Of a DNA stretch of 64,000 nucleotides, positions 10,901-23,712 are shown piece by piece. The notes beneath the pieces were generated by a model, which was not told the origin of the DNA, ran no database searches, and saw only the letters and a list, made by a program, of their open reading frames with translations. Every line of letters starts with the position of its first letter. Position 1 is the stretch's first letter. This stretch comes from Echinococcus granulosus (lineage: Eukaryota > Platyhelminthes > Cestoda > Cyclophyllidea > Taeniidae): assembly GCF_000524195.1 (NCBI RefSeq), contig NW_020170405.1, positions 255,570 to 319,569 on the forward strand, read 5' to 3'. The translations under genes were made by a program, and so were the position numbers.

Positions 10901-13610
10901 AATCAAGGTCTTCCCCCACCGCTGCCCTCTCTCCACCACGTCTTGATGAAGAGATGTCGGAGGAGTGGAAAGAACCGAAGGCAGAAGGCGACATTCAAGA
11001 GGAAGAGAACATTCAGGAGGAAGAGAAAAAGAGAGAGGCGGAAAAAGAGGGTTCCTTCCAACCACGTAGCCTCCGTTTGCGTCTTAGTCGTCAGGATGAT
11101 GGAAATCTCTCTGTGGTACCTGAGACCACTTCTTCTTCCGCCGCTGTTGCCCCTACTCCTCCCACCTCGCCTCTGCGTTTGCGTCTCTCTCTTGTTCCCC
11201 CCAAGGTGATGAAGGATCAGTGGTCTGCGGAAATTCTTGAGGAGGCCTTTCCCGACATAAAAATTGAGCAGTTTCACTCACCTCGGAAGAGATTACGCTC
11301 TTCTGGGTAGGTAACAACTTTCTTCCTTCGTCTGCTTTGCATCGTTGCAAACGAAACCCATCTCGGTTCATGCCTCTTCGGTTATACACAGTAGGACGAT
11401 AATTTACTGTGGCGATTTCATTGGAGTAATGAAAGACGTGATCGTTGTAGTAGAGGGGAATGTCTTAACTGATTTTGGTGTTTACAAGATCATACGGTAT
11501 CATGCAGAAATGCAAAACGTGGTAGTGGCAACAGAGTGGTTTTTAACGCGACTGATTTAAATGATGTTTATCATTACCTCGAAGGAGCGAGTTGGTGACA
11601 ATCCTTGCGAAAACCCATAAAATGTGAGATATCATAGAGGATCACGAAGGATGCCTACCGTTGATTACTCTAACAATTGGTGTGCATTAGAGAGACTTTT
11701 GAAAGCATACCAGTGTTTTGTCTTCAAATCAGTAGAGTGACCTTTTTTATTTAGATGCAAAAATTTACCTGCATTCTCAGGCTAACGTGAATGGGGAGAA
11801 GTTTTTTCAATTGTCACAGACAGGTTCACTTATTTGCTTAAACAACTTATAGGAAGTTAGGTATCCGCTAACGAATTCGTCTCTTTAATGTCATGCATTG
11901 TAATGGCTTAGTTTTGTTTGAATTAGCTGATTGTGATGCTTTTCGGACATGATTAATGCAAATGACCTTTTGCCTTATTATTTGCCTGTCATGTATTGCG
12001 ATTTATGAATTCAGTGGTCTACCTAGAAACGCTAATTGCTGTAAGGGAAGGGTTCGAAGAATTTGATTCGGATTCATGACTGCTCTTGACTAGGGTTAGG
12101 AGTGGGCTAGAATTCCTTTCCCAGCCACTTTACTTGATCGCACTTTGAAAAGTATTATTTAACAATGAAGACATTTTTGGAGAGGGATGTGAACCTAGGG
12201 AAGGGAGTTCTAGTAAACATGCGTGAAACCGATAAACTGTTATTCAAACGATCCGCAACATCCTCATCGAAATTGCTTGCTGGTTTGAATAGATCAGGTA
12301 TCTACTGACAAACATTTGGCCTTCTTTTCTGATGTACCGCTGCGTAATGATTTCAAAGTTTAATGTCTCTCCTTTTAGTCGTATAACTGACACTGATTTG
12401 TACGAGGCAACCAAGTCGATTCTCACCGCAGCCGAGAAGAGGACGTGCGCAGTGGCGAGCGGCGAGAAATTGACGCAGCGCAAGAAGGTTTTTGTGCATT
12501 CAGTGCTCTCCCAACTCGCGGGAGCCGTCTACACCACCCCTGCATCCTCACTGCAACAGGACGGCGTCGTCATCTCGGTAGATGTGGCCAGAGCGGTGTA
12601 CGCTCGTATTACCTCCATCCTGCAGCGTTTTGTGAGTACACAAAATTCCAGTGTTTTCAACTAGAAGTAGATTTGGATTTATTAAAAAGTGCTCACTCGA
12701 AATCAAGACGTTGATTTAATCATCGCACTGCCCGGGAGTCTTGTATAATCATGTTAACGCTAAGTTTTCGCGTCGGATGTTTGATTGAAGAGGAGGGACA
12801 CTAATTGACTTCCAGTTGGATTCGAAAGACTTGGAGTCGGTGGTATCGTCGAATAAGGATTCCATAAACTGTTCTCTACTTGCATTGATAAGTCTTTCGT
12901 CCCATTTTTGAGTAACTCCACGCCTCGTATGAATGGATTAAATATTTCAACTTCTTAGTTTTTATTTGTCAAGCTTATGTGCAAAGCCTTTTCTTTAAAG
13001 AATTGAAAAGCGTGAAATAAATCTTATTTTAACTTTTCCTTGTAGTTGATGCAAATTTATTGGTCACTTCTGGAACAATTTAGACATGTCCGAGTGCTTC
13101 AACCATTTGTAGAATTTTTAAACAAAACCCCCTTGGACACTGGTATTCTAATCATTTACAACTTTCTTGCAAAATTGCCCATTTTTTCATAGATTAGTGG
13201 TTTCTATCTTTTAAGCGTGTTGGAAGGAAGATGCTCTTTTCGACCAAAAGGTTATTTATTTCGCTGTGATCTTCATTATTTTCGGTTTTTTTTCAGGCTG
13301 TGGACTGTGCAGCAGCCATTTTTTCTCAAACTAGATGTTTGGAGCCACGGCTACCCTCTTTTTCGTCAAGTTATCAGCGGAACAGACTGTCATTTCAGAA
13401 CAAATTCACGATTTCACAAAATTAGTTTTCTTTTTTCGAATTCTTAATGCTAGCCTCGGGCAAAGTGCTGCCAATTACAGCCAGAATGCGGCATTTTCTT
13501 CCCTGGCATTTTCTGTTTCCATAGCGATGGAGTCTACCTTTATGCCTCTGCACAAAATTACCATCGGGCGGTTTAGCTATGAAATAAATTCCCCTCCTCT
13601 CATGAAGTAA
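4992..13610 (+). CDS. BRD8: BRD8-like bromodomain subunit of NuA4/TIP60 complex
   Basis: Eight exons: 4992-5459, 6407-6582, 8309-8652, 9063-9330, 10908-11306, 12379-12631, 13046-13142, 13378-13610. They sum to 2238 nt, 745 residues, phases all compatible. BRD8 is a chromatin reader in the TIP60 histone acetyltransferase complex. Residues about 85-155 match the BRD8 N-terminus (WPLRERLILAS, RPPTWCSARACAKQYSLLL). Exon 2 carries IVKRLTVERVEELRSQI, nearly the human sequence, and exon 3 opens with its continuation. Exons 4 and 5 are acidic and low-complexity. Exons 6-8 look like a divergent bromodomain: a Z-helix ending in VLQPF, then PLD, then a DF-x8-ILNA helix. The ZA loop is short and the second Asn of the usual NA-x2-YN motif is missing, so acetyl-lysine binding may be lost. 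The N-terminal identification is firm; the last two exons are less certain. Confidence 0.75.
6583..8308 (+). other. BRD8 intron 2, no nested gene recognised
   Basis: A 1726-nt intron starting GTATCT and ending CTTTAG. It contains scattered open stretches, the longest at 6925-7239, with hydrophobic composition and no recognisable family. I see no repeat or RNA gene in it. Confidence 0.4.
9331..12378 (+). other. BRD8 introns 4 and 5 flanking the acidic exon
   Basis: Intron 4 (9331-10907) and intron 5 (11307-12378) surround the 399-nt exon at 10908-11306. Both are AT-rich, with standard GT donors and AG acceptors. I see no other coding, repeat or RNA signal in them. Confidence 0.4.
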
Positions 13611-16600
13611 CAACTAGCTGAAACTAACGTTTCACCACACGTATTGTCCTTGTTCCAGGGGATGCTGTTTGAGTACCTTTACATTTTGAGGAAAGAGCGT
13701 TCCTCACTTGCACCAAGTATTTTGTAAATTCCCTTTTAACAAACACTTATTAATCCCCAATTTCTACTTTTTTTTAATAGTGGGAGCTCCGTTTTCTAAC
13801 ATAATCCTTGCAGGATCGACCGTCGCATTTTGCATCTATCCCATACTATCTTGCACCCTTAAAGACGGAGTTACTTTTATTTGTTCTGCTTTTCTTTTAG
13901 ACCATTGAATCCTCGTTAAAAATTGAACAAAGCACAAAAAGCGGAAGTAGAAGATCCTCCAGGAAGAAATAGTTTAATCACCAATTCCACCTTATTTGTA
14001 TTTGTAAATTTGGGCCAGAGAATACATCCTTCACCCATGTGTGCACGGTTTATGTTTGCATGTCATATTCTTCCGCTCTCACGTACCTGCTGACGAATCA
14101 TTTGCCTCACTGAGAGCACTCAACGAACGTCAGTGTGCGACCATGACTCCGTAGACAGCCTGCCTCAATAAACGGGTACCAGTCCGTACATTTACCTAGA
14201 TTCATAATGATATCAGAACACATTGAAGACAGCTGACAAAGTGGGGAGCTCGCCTCTCACCTACCTACCCCCCTCCCCCTCCGTGACTCATAATCACTCA
14301 AAAAGAGCGACTCTGCGAACAAAAAGCTTTTGACTGCGTTTTTATTATTCAGAGACCCACATCTGCTTGTGTGCCAGTGGTGATGAAAATAGCTGTTGAA
14401 CACAATGTTTGGCTTCGTATTTTTACGTACGTGAGAATGGGTGAAGATGCAGGCAAGGCCAAGAGAGATCACAAATTGACAAATTTGTCCTGTTTTGGTT
14501 TGGAAACAGTCTCGGCCTCGGAATGCTGCACTGCCGGTGGGTGCTCCAAGTTCGGTGGAGGTTGGCTGAGCGCTACGGAACCGTTGGACAATTGAGTAGT
14601 GACCTAGGGGAGAAGCAAGAGGGATATCAGAGAGGAGGGTCTTTGAATGGTTGATCACTGATGTCGATATACTTATAGACAAAGACCACAAAGACGTCAC
14701 GGTCGAATTTGTCCAAACAGGAATGTCGCTCTTGGGAAGAATTGGGGTTTTGTGATCCAAACAGTTCATGTATTTCAATCATTCCGTTAAAGATTAAGAA
14801 CAAAGAAGTATTCTAAGGAGGCTAAAAGACATCGACTTAATCAATTCCCACCAGAGAATATGCAGAATCTTCTATATGAATGGCTCCTTTCGTGAAAGCG
14901 GAACGTTTATGATACTACACAACGATACAGCGCATGTGGACCTTCAAAAGTACACTTCTGAAAGAAATAAGCGAAATGGAAAATGAACAACAAGACTTAG
15001 CGCCTCGGATTATTTGGTTGGTGAGGATAAGGAATTCATATTTCTCTGATTATCTCTAAGTGCTAGGTCGTCAAAAGTGCGTTTGATTCACCTACAACAG
15101 CTTCTTATAGTGTAGATACTCTAGCATCACGTGAGGCAACCATAGTACAAAGGGCCTACCTATGTCTGAATCAAAACGCGCCCTCGATTATGATACAACG
15201 GATACGGCTTTCCCAAGTCTATGTGCATTTAGATGGAAAAATTCCACTCTTCGATAATGAAACAAAAAAGAGCCGAGAATGAGTCCTTCACCCACAGATG
15301 TAGGGTCTTTGAAAAGAAAAACATCGGAGGCATGAAATGGTCTCGTTTTTCAATTCCACGAAGTAAATGGGAGTGGTTAGGCGTCCATAGTGCTTGAGTT
15401 GAGACGTGAGCCAGCTAATGAAAGCACACACAAGAAGAAAATATGGATTGAAATGAAAATGCGTGTTAGAGAGGCGATCAACAAAACCCAAGTTCAATTG
15501 TGCGTAGGGTTAATCTGAGCGTCCTCAAGGGCGGTGGTGGTGAATGCCGATGGGGTGGGTACATGTGCCTACGTTAGCCTTACTTGTGCGTCGCTCCGAA
15601 GGGCAATGGGGTTGGCTGTCAGGGAGCTGTAGACGGGATACGGCTGCCCACCCTGCAATATCCTCACCAGACTCTGGTGTACCGCGCTCCGCTCCTACAC
15701 GTATATGAAGGCACAAAATCCGCGGTAGAACACAATCTAGGATATCAAGGCCTCTGGCACCTGACACTTCGTGTTGAAGTGGGACTATGGAATGCATAGT
15801 CTTCCGCTTAGCGGTTTCATGACGCATAAACTAGAAGACACTATCATTTGTGGATGCTTTAACAGCAATCATAGCAACTGAAAGAAGCTTTCGCCTATAA
15901 AAATTTACTCAAAATAGCAATGTTCCAGATTCTTCTTTCGTGCGGCGGATGTCGAGTAACAATTCAGAAAAGTTAAGTGTTGCTTTCACTCAAATATAAC
16001 TACTTCATTAAAACTTCGGTGTGGTAATGATGTGTGAACTAAAAGTGAGGAATGTGGATGTCACATGAAGTGGATCTCGGTTACTGATACATACACTATG
16101 GGAAGAGGTTAGTGATATACTCCAGTTTCCAGCCAATGACATTGCGGATTTGTGGGCTGGTTTCACCAGAAAGACGTTCATGTGAGCTAGCCAACTATGG
16201 GTAGGCATGAATTCCACAAAAAGGTTAAAATAGGAAAGTATTTGTGAAAATCGCAAATAAAAATGGACTCCTTTTGAGTAGGTTTGCAATTTTCATACAC
16301 CGTGGTTGTACTTCGTAAAGTTTAACCGATATTTAACGCCAAATTCGTTCCAACTTAACAAAACGAGCCTTAAAAGCTTCAAATCTGGTAAAACCTAAAA
16401 TGCCTTCAAATGAAGAACAGTGGTGTATTTTTTCCTGCTTGCTTTAAAAAAGTTTTGACAAATCAAAAACACTAAGATGTCTGTTCATCCAGTTAGAATA
16501 CATCGTTCCCTAAACTGTTAAGTAACAAGTGAGAAACACAAGACTATGCTTGAACCATGCTTGATCCGACATGCAATAAACCACACAATCCCCAAGTGAA

Positions 16601-17697
16601 CACAGTGACTTTATGTACCCACTGCCTTGGAATAAAAAATGACCGACACCTTTGGACAAGTGAAAAAAAGACTTGAGTCGAATAATGTAACGAGAATGGC
16701 CAGGGTATTGAAATGCCCACCCTTTGTGCATAAAACACAAAATAATTGAGATGGCGGCTCACTGAGCGTTGGCACCCAGGACGCCCACACTGCTATGAGG
16801 AGCACGAAGAATTAAATGGATTGCTTACGTAGGGCCAGGGTGGTGGGCGCAGAAGCGAGTAAGGATGAGTGAAGGGATACAAACTGTTGGTAGAGTGGAT
16901 GAAAGACGGTTAGAGTGGTGTGTACAAGGCACATTTCATCACCTTTAATGCATTTACACATTGTTAGAAGTGAGTGCCAAACCGCATGATTTGTGCATTC
17001 GAGAATTGTAAAACAGGTGTCAAATGCATGCACAAGGATGTTTGCAGATCACTGACGATGAAATAACAAAATTTCATTTGAATTTTCGCACAGATAAAAG
17101 ACAGCATAACTTGATTAGCGATGGAGATATTATCAAGACGACTAACTTAGAAGAAATATGAGTTTTCCATCAGTTCTACAGCCACATTTCATCAATAGCC
17201 AAATTCGAAATCTGATACTACGAAAGATGATTATTGGTACCTCACACCAGCGATTCCAAGCAGAGTTAAAAATGGGGGTTAGAAAGAGATTACGGCGTGA
17301 GTGTAAAAGGTCTGGTTTAGGAAATCAGTCTAGCTAGGATTTTAAAACTGTACATGCTCTAAATTTGCGGCAAAGTCGGAGTTCTTTTAGACGGAAAACA
17401 GTGCGTTTGTTAAGAGTTTTGCTGTAAGAATCATAAAGGGGTAATCTAACATGTACGATATTGTGCTGCACAGAAAGCCTTTGTGACGATAGACAAAGTG
17501 GATGAAATTTCAACTCCCAGACTACCACACCTTTTCTCTCCCTAGTGCCGTTTTAGTAGACGTAATTAGAGGGTAAATAAGAAGCAATGCTGCAAGTGTT
17601 ACTTCTAAAATGGCGAGAGTTCTCAAATCTAATTGGGGAAAAAATTATTCCGAAAGTGTGAAAGTGATGCACAATGTCAAATAAGACAACCGTCGAA
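13611..17697. other. Convergent intergenic region between BRD8 and NHE
   Basis: About 4.1 kb between two convergent genes. It should hold both 3' UTRs. It includes short open stretches on the minus strand, notably 14257-14778 (173 codons from an ATG, no family recognised, several Ser/Thr-rich segments) and a GC-richer patch at about 15520-15830. I recognise no transposon, RNA gene or protein family. Confidence 0.4.
14167..14172 (+). promoter_or_regulatory. Possible poly(A) signal downstream of BRD8
   Basis: An AATAAA on the plus strand about 560 nt after the BRD8 stop. It is a clear hexamer in the right orientation, but the assignment to BRD8 is only by position. Confidence 0.3.
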
Positions 17698-20600
17698 TCA
17701 TGTAAATGAGTAGAGATCGGGACTGACCTTTAGCGCAGCGGGTGAAATCGTGTTGGTTGGGAAGTCTTCTTGAACGGAGACAACATTTCCAAAGAGGATG
17801 TCTTCTTGACCCGAGTTGCCATGGTGCTGAGACATGGCGGCCTCCCGTTGGTCCACAGTTGTCAGCCAATCGGCGAGTGGGAGACAGCAACGAGGCAGCG
17901 TTTCCGACAGCAGCGGCCCACTGTGGGTCAGAAGAGGCTTCAAAATGCTGTCGCAGAAGAGGAAAAAGAGAGTGAAAGAAATTTCCTCGAGAATGTTAAG
18001 AAACTTCAACTCAGTTGATGCTAGCGAAGAGCGGCCCTCGCCTGATAACATCAAAACAACAAATCCAACTGCTGAGCCAACGACTTCATTTGCAAATAAT
18101 TTTTCAAAACACACAACTTCTAGGACTTAATATTCAAAGCCAATTTTCCCACTGGAATAGCAAATAATCTGGGAATAACAGTCAAAGTTGACTTCTAATA
18201 AAATACTAAAAGGCAACATTATTAGCCCTATTTTCATAATCTTTATTGTTGACCACAAAAATGCAGCAAAAATGACAGGTTTTCCAGTAATTTCGTCTTC
18301 ATAACTTATACATGACGTTACCCTTGAACAATTTTGCCTATCCCACTAGAAAAGTATAAATTCTGGGGTGAAATGCAATCAACGGATCCTCACTAAACAG
18401 TTATGGTGCGAATAGCAAGTCCAGCATTACACCAAATATCTGAGTTTACCACTTCCTAAAGCAATTGATCTTAACAACAGTGACAGTATTCAGGGAGGTG
18501 CCGAAAGGTAATCGGTAAGATAAAGAGCACGGGTCCCCAGAAAGTCGTACGTAAAGTAACCCGAATTAGTTTTATTCCTCCCGATTACTAACACACCAAA
18601 CACGCCATCGGTAACCAAACCCAGTTTCGTACCTGTCGAAAGGCAGTTACTAATGCAACACACATTTGTCATACGATGACGAGATCGCAAACATGATGGG
18701 GTAAAGTGAAGGTCATTTCAATACGACCACCAATGGCCAATCAGCTACAAGTACTTCGATAGGCGCAACCTTGACGGCGCAGTGCTTTGACGCCCACAAT
18801 CCACTTTATAACTTATACAGCTTGCAAGTAAAACTAATTTTTTCCCATCTCCTTTTTCATTGATGCTTTGGAATACCCATATTGGAGTGAACCTGCTTGG
18901 AAAACCTACCGTGAGTCGAATTTGAACCAACAGGAATTGTAATAGGACTTGAAACGTTTTTTGCGTGCATTGGTCTAAAAATAATAAGCATATAAACCAA
19001 CAATTCACATCAAAACAAATAAATTGACTCACGAAATGCAGTCCTTTATGCTTAACTCGAATAGACATCGCTACCCGAGATCAATCTCAAATTTCAAAGT
19101 TGTGACTCGTACTGTACAAGCGAAAATGCTAAACTCCATAAACCTGGATATCAAAATCAACAAAATTACCCCAACAATATACCAAGTTTTTGACCTGTCC
19201 CGCATATTACCCATAACACTCGTGCGAACACGATTCAACGATAATACTTAGGGGTTATGTTTTTTGTAGTCCAATTTTATTAGTACTTAAATCCAATCGG
19301 CAGGTCAATCCACTGACTGCTAATGCTGACATTAAATGGAATAGATTCGCGACGGATAAAGAAGAAAATTCACTTATAATACACGGAAATTGGCACTATA
19401 TCATGAATAAGGCAAAAACATAACTCACACTGTCGCCAGGGCTTCCATCTGCACCTTGGATGTAGATGCTAGAACGATAAACGAGATGATTGGCAAAATT
19501 TGAGAAGTTTACCTAAGTATAATGAGGCGAAATATTGGACGAGTGGGCGTTAGCACCATCGCACTAATACAAGAAGCTAGAGTATATGAACTATGAGATG
19601 CTAAAAGCAGCATTTGCAATCAGCATACTGCATCTTTATTTGCCATGAAACAAAAAAACACTTGCATATAAGCCTCAGGTCCGCCCATGCCTTGAAGGGA
19701 AAAGTGGTGTGGAAGACTAGTGTCAGGAATGGTACGAAATATGCAAGTATCGCTAAAATTGCTTCAGGATGAAACTGAGACCAAATAGCCTCAAAAAATG
19801 TCGCACAGGCCGCCTTTGAGGTGGATGAACTTCATTACCACCATTGATGCCAAGTATTAGGTTTCTCACCATCAGGTAACATTGTAGATATGAATTACGA
19901 TCGTGCACTCAAACACAGCCAACGGATCAACACCAAGAAGTGTTTCTTGTACGACATGTGAATCGGTAATTTGAGTGATTAAAAACACCGCAAATCGCGA
20001 AGGGAACGAGTGGAAGAGTCATATAACGCCCGCGATACAAGAAAATTGCATGTTAGTATAAGGAACCTTAATGCAGGTAGTGAAGCCGACATTCTAAGAG
20101 AATCCTATTAAACCGGAGTTAAACATAGGTCTTGCATTGACTGTTCCGTGTTAACAGAGATACTCGTAGGCCCACAGACTTAATATATGAAAGACCTTAA
20201 CAGACTTTTTAGAAAAAAAGTGACGGCTACGACACAAAATGTCCGTAACTAGAACAGTAAGATTGGCCTTGTAAATAACACTAAGATCATGTCAGGCGCT
20301 TAGATCCTATATAAATGACCAGAAAACTACACCGAAACCGCATGACCACCAACCAAGGGAACATTCAAACCATGCGAAATAGAAAATTCCACAATAGTAA
20401 ACATACCCGAAAAGTGCATTGCAAAACGACTTTTATCTTAGATCTGCAAAAAATTAGTGGTAGGTCTCGCGGCAAAGGAATGCCCATTGAGGAAGAGACG
20501 GTAAATTCATAACAGAAAAATACCTTCAGTTATGCATAAAAGTCTAATTGTTATCCACAGATCTTCTCCATAAAAATTCGTGCAAATTGTGTGATGGAGT

Positions 20601-23600
20601 GAACCCGTATGTTACCATCATCTCCACAAGACGGCTTTGCTTAAAACAGAATGTGGATTAGTTTGAGAAATGGAGCGGATGGAAAATCCTAAGTAAATCA
20701 ATCCCTTCACTTGAGTTCGGGACATTTTAAGTAAGAGTTCGGTTTCTGGCAAAATTTTAAGCAAATGCAAATTTTTACCGTACGATACATCTTTCCTCAG
20801 TTACACCGAAGTGTTGGTTAACATTTGGTAGCAAGGGTGCTTTCTTGGGACCGAATTGCATCGAAAAAGCTAGGCGAAGGTTGAAGTAAGACGCTAGGCA
20901 AATGACTAGGCTGAGCAATTCCGAAAATCAGGAAAATTCAGAAGTTCTTTTCAGCAGAAAAATATTACCCCAACATAGGAGTGATGAATTTTACCTGACA
21001 GTTTTATGTTGTATCTAACAATTTTGGGGGCAGTTTAACTTGTCAGCATAACTTCAGAATTGCAGCAATGTAAAATGGCTTCTGAGCAGAGGCGGGAAAT
21101 AAAAAGCCGAAGAATCGTTTTAATTGCATCAGCACTGAGTCTGTTTTGTTTTAAGAAGCAACCAAAATTCCAAAACATACAACTCACGGAATTTTCAGCC
21201 ACTGGAGCATTGGAATAGCGAGGCAGCCACCCAAGAGCACAGTGATAATAACTATGAAGATGGTGGTGGAGAAAAACATCTGTCTCACTTCGGTACTGGT
21301 GTTCCGTATAGAGAGGGAGAAGGCCATTGCACCTCGAAGGCCGCAGAACACAAGCATGTGCTGCCTATTCCAGCCAATGAGACCCTTCGGTTCGGGCACG
21401 TTGGCATCGCTGGTGGGGGGGGAGGGGGCGCTGGCGGGGGAGGAGTAAAAGCGCTGCCATCCAAAGACAGCGTTATCCGAGACATCTCCCTGGAGAGCTT
21501 TCCCCCCTGACAGCCCACGGGAACCTCGGCGACAGCAGCGGGGTGTACAGTGGCTACGACGGGCGCAATTGATCAGTCGCGAGAGCGGATAAACAGCACA
21601 CATGCGGGCTACCACACAAGCCAGCATAGTGATGAGGATGAACCAAATATCCCAGTTGTGCGAGGGTGCGCTGAATGTCGACACTCCGATGTAGGCAAAC
21701 ACAAAGTTCTCAGCGAGGAAACTCAGCAACTCAAAGAACTGCAGTGGAAAATGGAAATAACTCACATACAATAATTGGATTATGTAGTGGAGCATAATAA
21801 AATTGGAAATAGTATTCTGATCAGGCATTCCATTTGGCCTCCTCAAGGTACAACTCGATTTACGTGACGCGAGGTGAAACGAGAGACGATGATTAACTTT
21901 TATTTGCATCAAGACAGCAACAATGGAAGGTATGACAGCGCACTTACTAATACTTTTCCGACACGATAGTATTTCCGAGTATAGTAATTAATATCTATCC
22001 ACGAGTCACTCTAAATGCTGCTTTTAATATTTAATCACAGATTCTGTATTTAATAATTTAGAGCCTTCAAAGAGATTATTTGTACTAAACTTTTAGTAAA
22101 ATAACATACAAACCTGCTTTGTCCACACTTGGGATTCGTGCGACAGGTTATTAAATGTGTAGTGAGCTTGTGTAACACCACAGAATAGAAGTGCAACGAT
22201 ACCTAAATGAAAAGTCAAAATAATGAGAAAACGCAGCATTAACCGCAGTAGCAGAATGGTTTCAGACCAACCGGCCTCATTAGTCGTGATGCAGTCAGCA
22301 GAAAAAAAGGCAAATATAAAAGCCAACATAAATGCACAAATGAATCTACACGTACCAGTTAGACCGACTGCTTCTGAGAGGAAAAATGTAGCGTAGGATA
22401 AGAGAACAAAGAGGACGGTTTCCAGTAGAGGATAGTCTCGAATGTACGTATATTTTGTCAACAAAGCTATAAAGCACCCAATTGACGAACCAAGGAGAAA
22501 GGAGCTCCCAAAGTTGGCGATGAAGCTCCATACGGCAGAAAATAAAGACCGATCCGTTAGCCCACCGTGAACTGCTGGGTCGAATCTATCGACTGTTCTG
22601 CAAAGTTAAACGTAAAACATGATTTTGTGGCCATATCTTTGTAGGATCAGAAATGAACAGCTTAGAATAATCAACAATAGCAGGATCACACACAGTAATA
22701 AGGTTGTATACCCTCACAATAAAACCCGTAAACAGAGAGAAAAGGTGAACCGACTCACTGAGATAACGAGATAGCGACGGCGTCATTGAGAACACTCTCC
22801 CCAAATACCAATGCATACATGTCAACATCAACATTCAAGTCATGAAAAATGGCCAAAACAGTAACTAGAAAAAAAATGAGCGGTGCCGAAGTAGAGTTAC
22901 CAGGGTCAGTAGCAGATATGATAGACCCGAAAAATAAACAATCGCTAAAACGAAGGCCTGCGTTGAGATGTGGGATGAATCGTGACAGTCCAAAGCACAG
23001 AGATCTACAGGGGTGACTATGAATAAACCACGTACGCTGTAACAATGGACGCAAGGAACGTTCCAGCAAAAGCATATGTGGTGATTGCTCCAAAGTTGCT
23101 AAAAAAGTGTTTCTAAAAATATTACAAGTGAAAGGAATACTTGCTCTTTTCATACTATAACCAGCAGAAAATATGATCGGTGGTAATAAGACGTTGAAAA
23201 ATATTTCTGGATTAAATGTCATCTAGGGATGTAAAATAACAAATCGCTTCCTTACTCTATAGTGTGCTCCCACGGTATCTCTGGACTCGAACTCCAGGTA
23301 GTAATGATAGTAGCGAGAGGTCACAGCTGGTTCAGTTACTGTAAGATTAATTATAGCGCGTTCCGGTGGTAGCGTCAATGAACAGCTATTAGAAGAAGCC
23401 GATGATAATCCACAGACTTGAGTTGTCATGATCCGTTCCGGGACTCCATACCTAAATATGGCACCAACGACAAGGCCTGGCCTATCATTAAAAAGACAAA
23501 AATGTACCATATATGACAGCAAGACCCGTTTCATGAATGTAGCGGAATCTTCTGTGCTTGAAAAGCCATATAGTGAGAACAGTGAATGCCATAAGTATTG

Positions 23601-23712
23601 TGTAGGTAAGCATATACACATTGTCAATACGATGTTCGTGCTCTATTCGTTCTTGTGTTTTACGACCAATCTCGTTAATATCGTCTGCTGTGCAAGTATT
23701 GGTAGCGTTCAT
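17698..23712 (-). CDS. SLC9A6/7/9-like: Endosomal Na+/H+ exchanger of NHE6/7/9 type
   Basis: Ten exons, in transcript order: 23508-23712, 23256-23476, 23145-23222, 23036-23112, 22901-23004, 22759-22864, 22356-22597, 22114-22202, 21188-21738, 17698-17947. Sum 1923 nt, 640 residues, phases all fit. NHE6/7/9 proteins exchange lumenal H+ for Na+ or K+ in endosomes and trans-Golgi. Landmarks: TIWLFKHRRFRYIHETGLAV near residue 50, FFNVLLPPIIF (the amiloride-binding helix), SATDP, FGESVLNDAV with the transport Asn-Asp pair, FCGVTQAHYTFNNLS, GLRGAMAFSL, and the subfamily C-terminal signature LKPLLTHSGP. The start ATG has an in-frame stop four codons upstream. Introns 1-5 are 31, 33, 32, 31 and 36 nt; intron 3 is GC-AG. 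A Pro/Ser/Cys-rich insertion of about 60 residues sits in the loop before the GLRGAMAF helix. The linker that vertebrates have before LKPLL is absent from the join of exons 9 and 10, so one exon may be hidden in the 3.2-kb last intron. Confidence 0.92.
17948..21187 (-). other. Last intron of the NHE gene, 3.2 kb
   Basis: Bounded by GTGAGT and a long pyrimidine tract ending in GACAG. Flanking exons join in phase. Vertebrate NHE6/7/9 have about 40 residues more at this junction, so an extra exon, whose length would be a multiple of three, could lie inside; I could not find it by eye. No repeat or other gene recognised. Confidence 0.4.
23113..23144 (-). other. 32-nt GC-AG micro-intron in NHE
   Basis: On the minus strand it begins GCAAGT and ends TTTTTAG. 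Using this GC donor gives SMKR followed by KHFFSNFGAI, which aligns without gap to the vertebrate SLKR-RHFF segment. The only nearby GT donor, four bases downstream, would shift the frame into a stop within five codons. GCAAGT is the usual form of GC donors. Confidence 0.85.

Noticed and set aside
10903..11389. Several overlapping ORFs on both strands at the BRD8 exon 5
   Set aside because: Only the plus frame that joins exon 4 and exon 6 in phase is retained; the others are shadows of the Glu/Lys-rich sequence.
14257..14778. 173-codon minus-strand ORF downstream of NHE
   Set aside because: Long but without recognisable domain or convincing exon neighbours; kept only as a note in the gap entry.
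15525..15827. GC-richer 100-codon minus-strand ORF
   Set aside because: Open frames exist on both strands and no family is recognised; not enough to call a gene.
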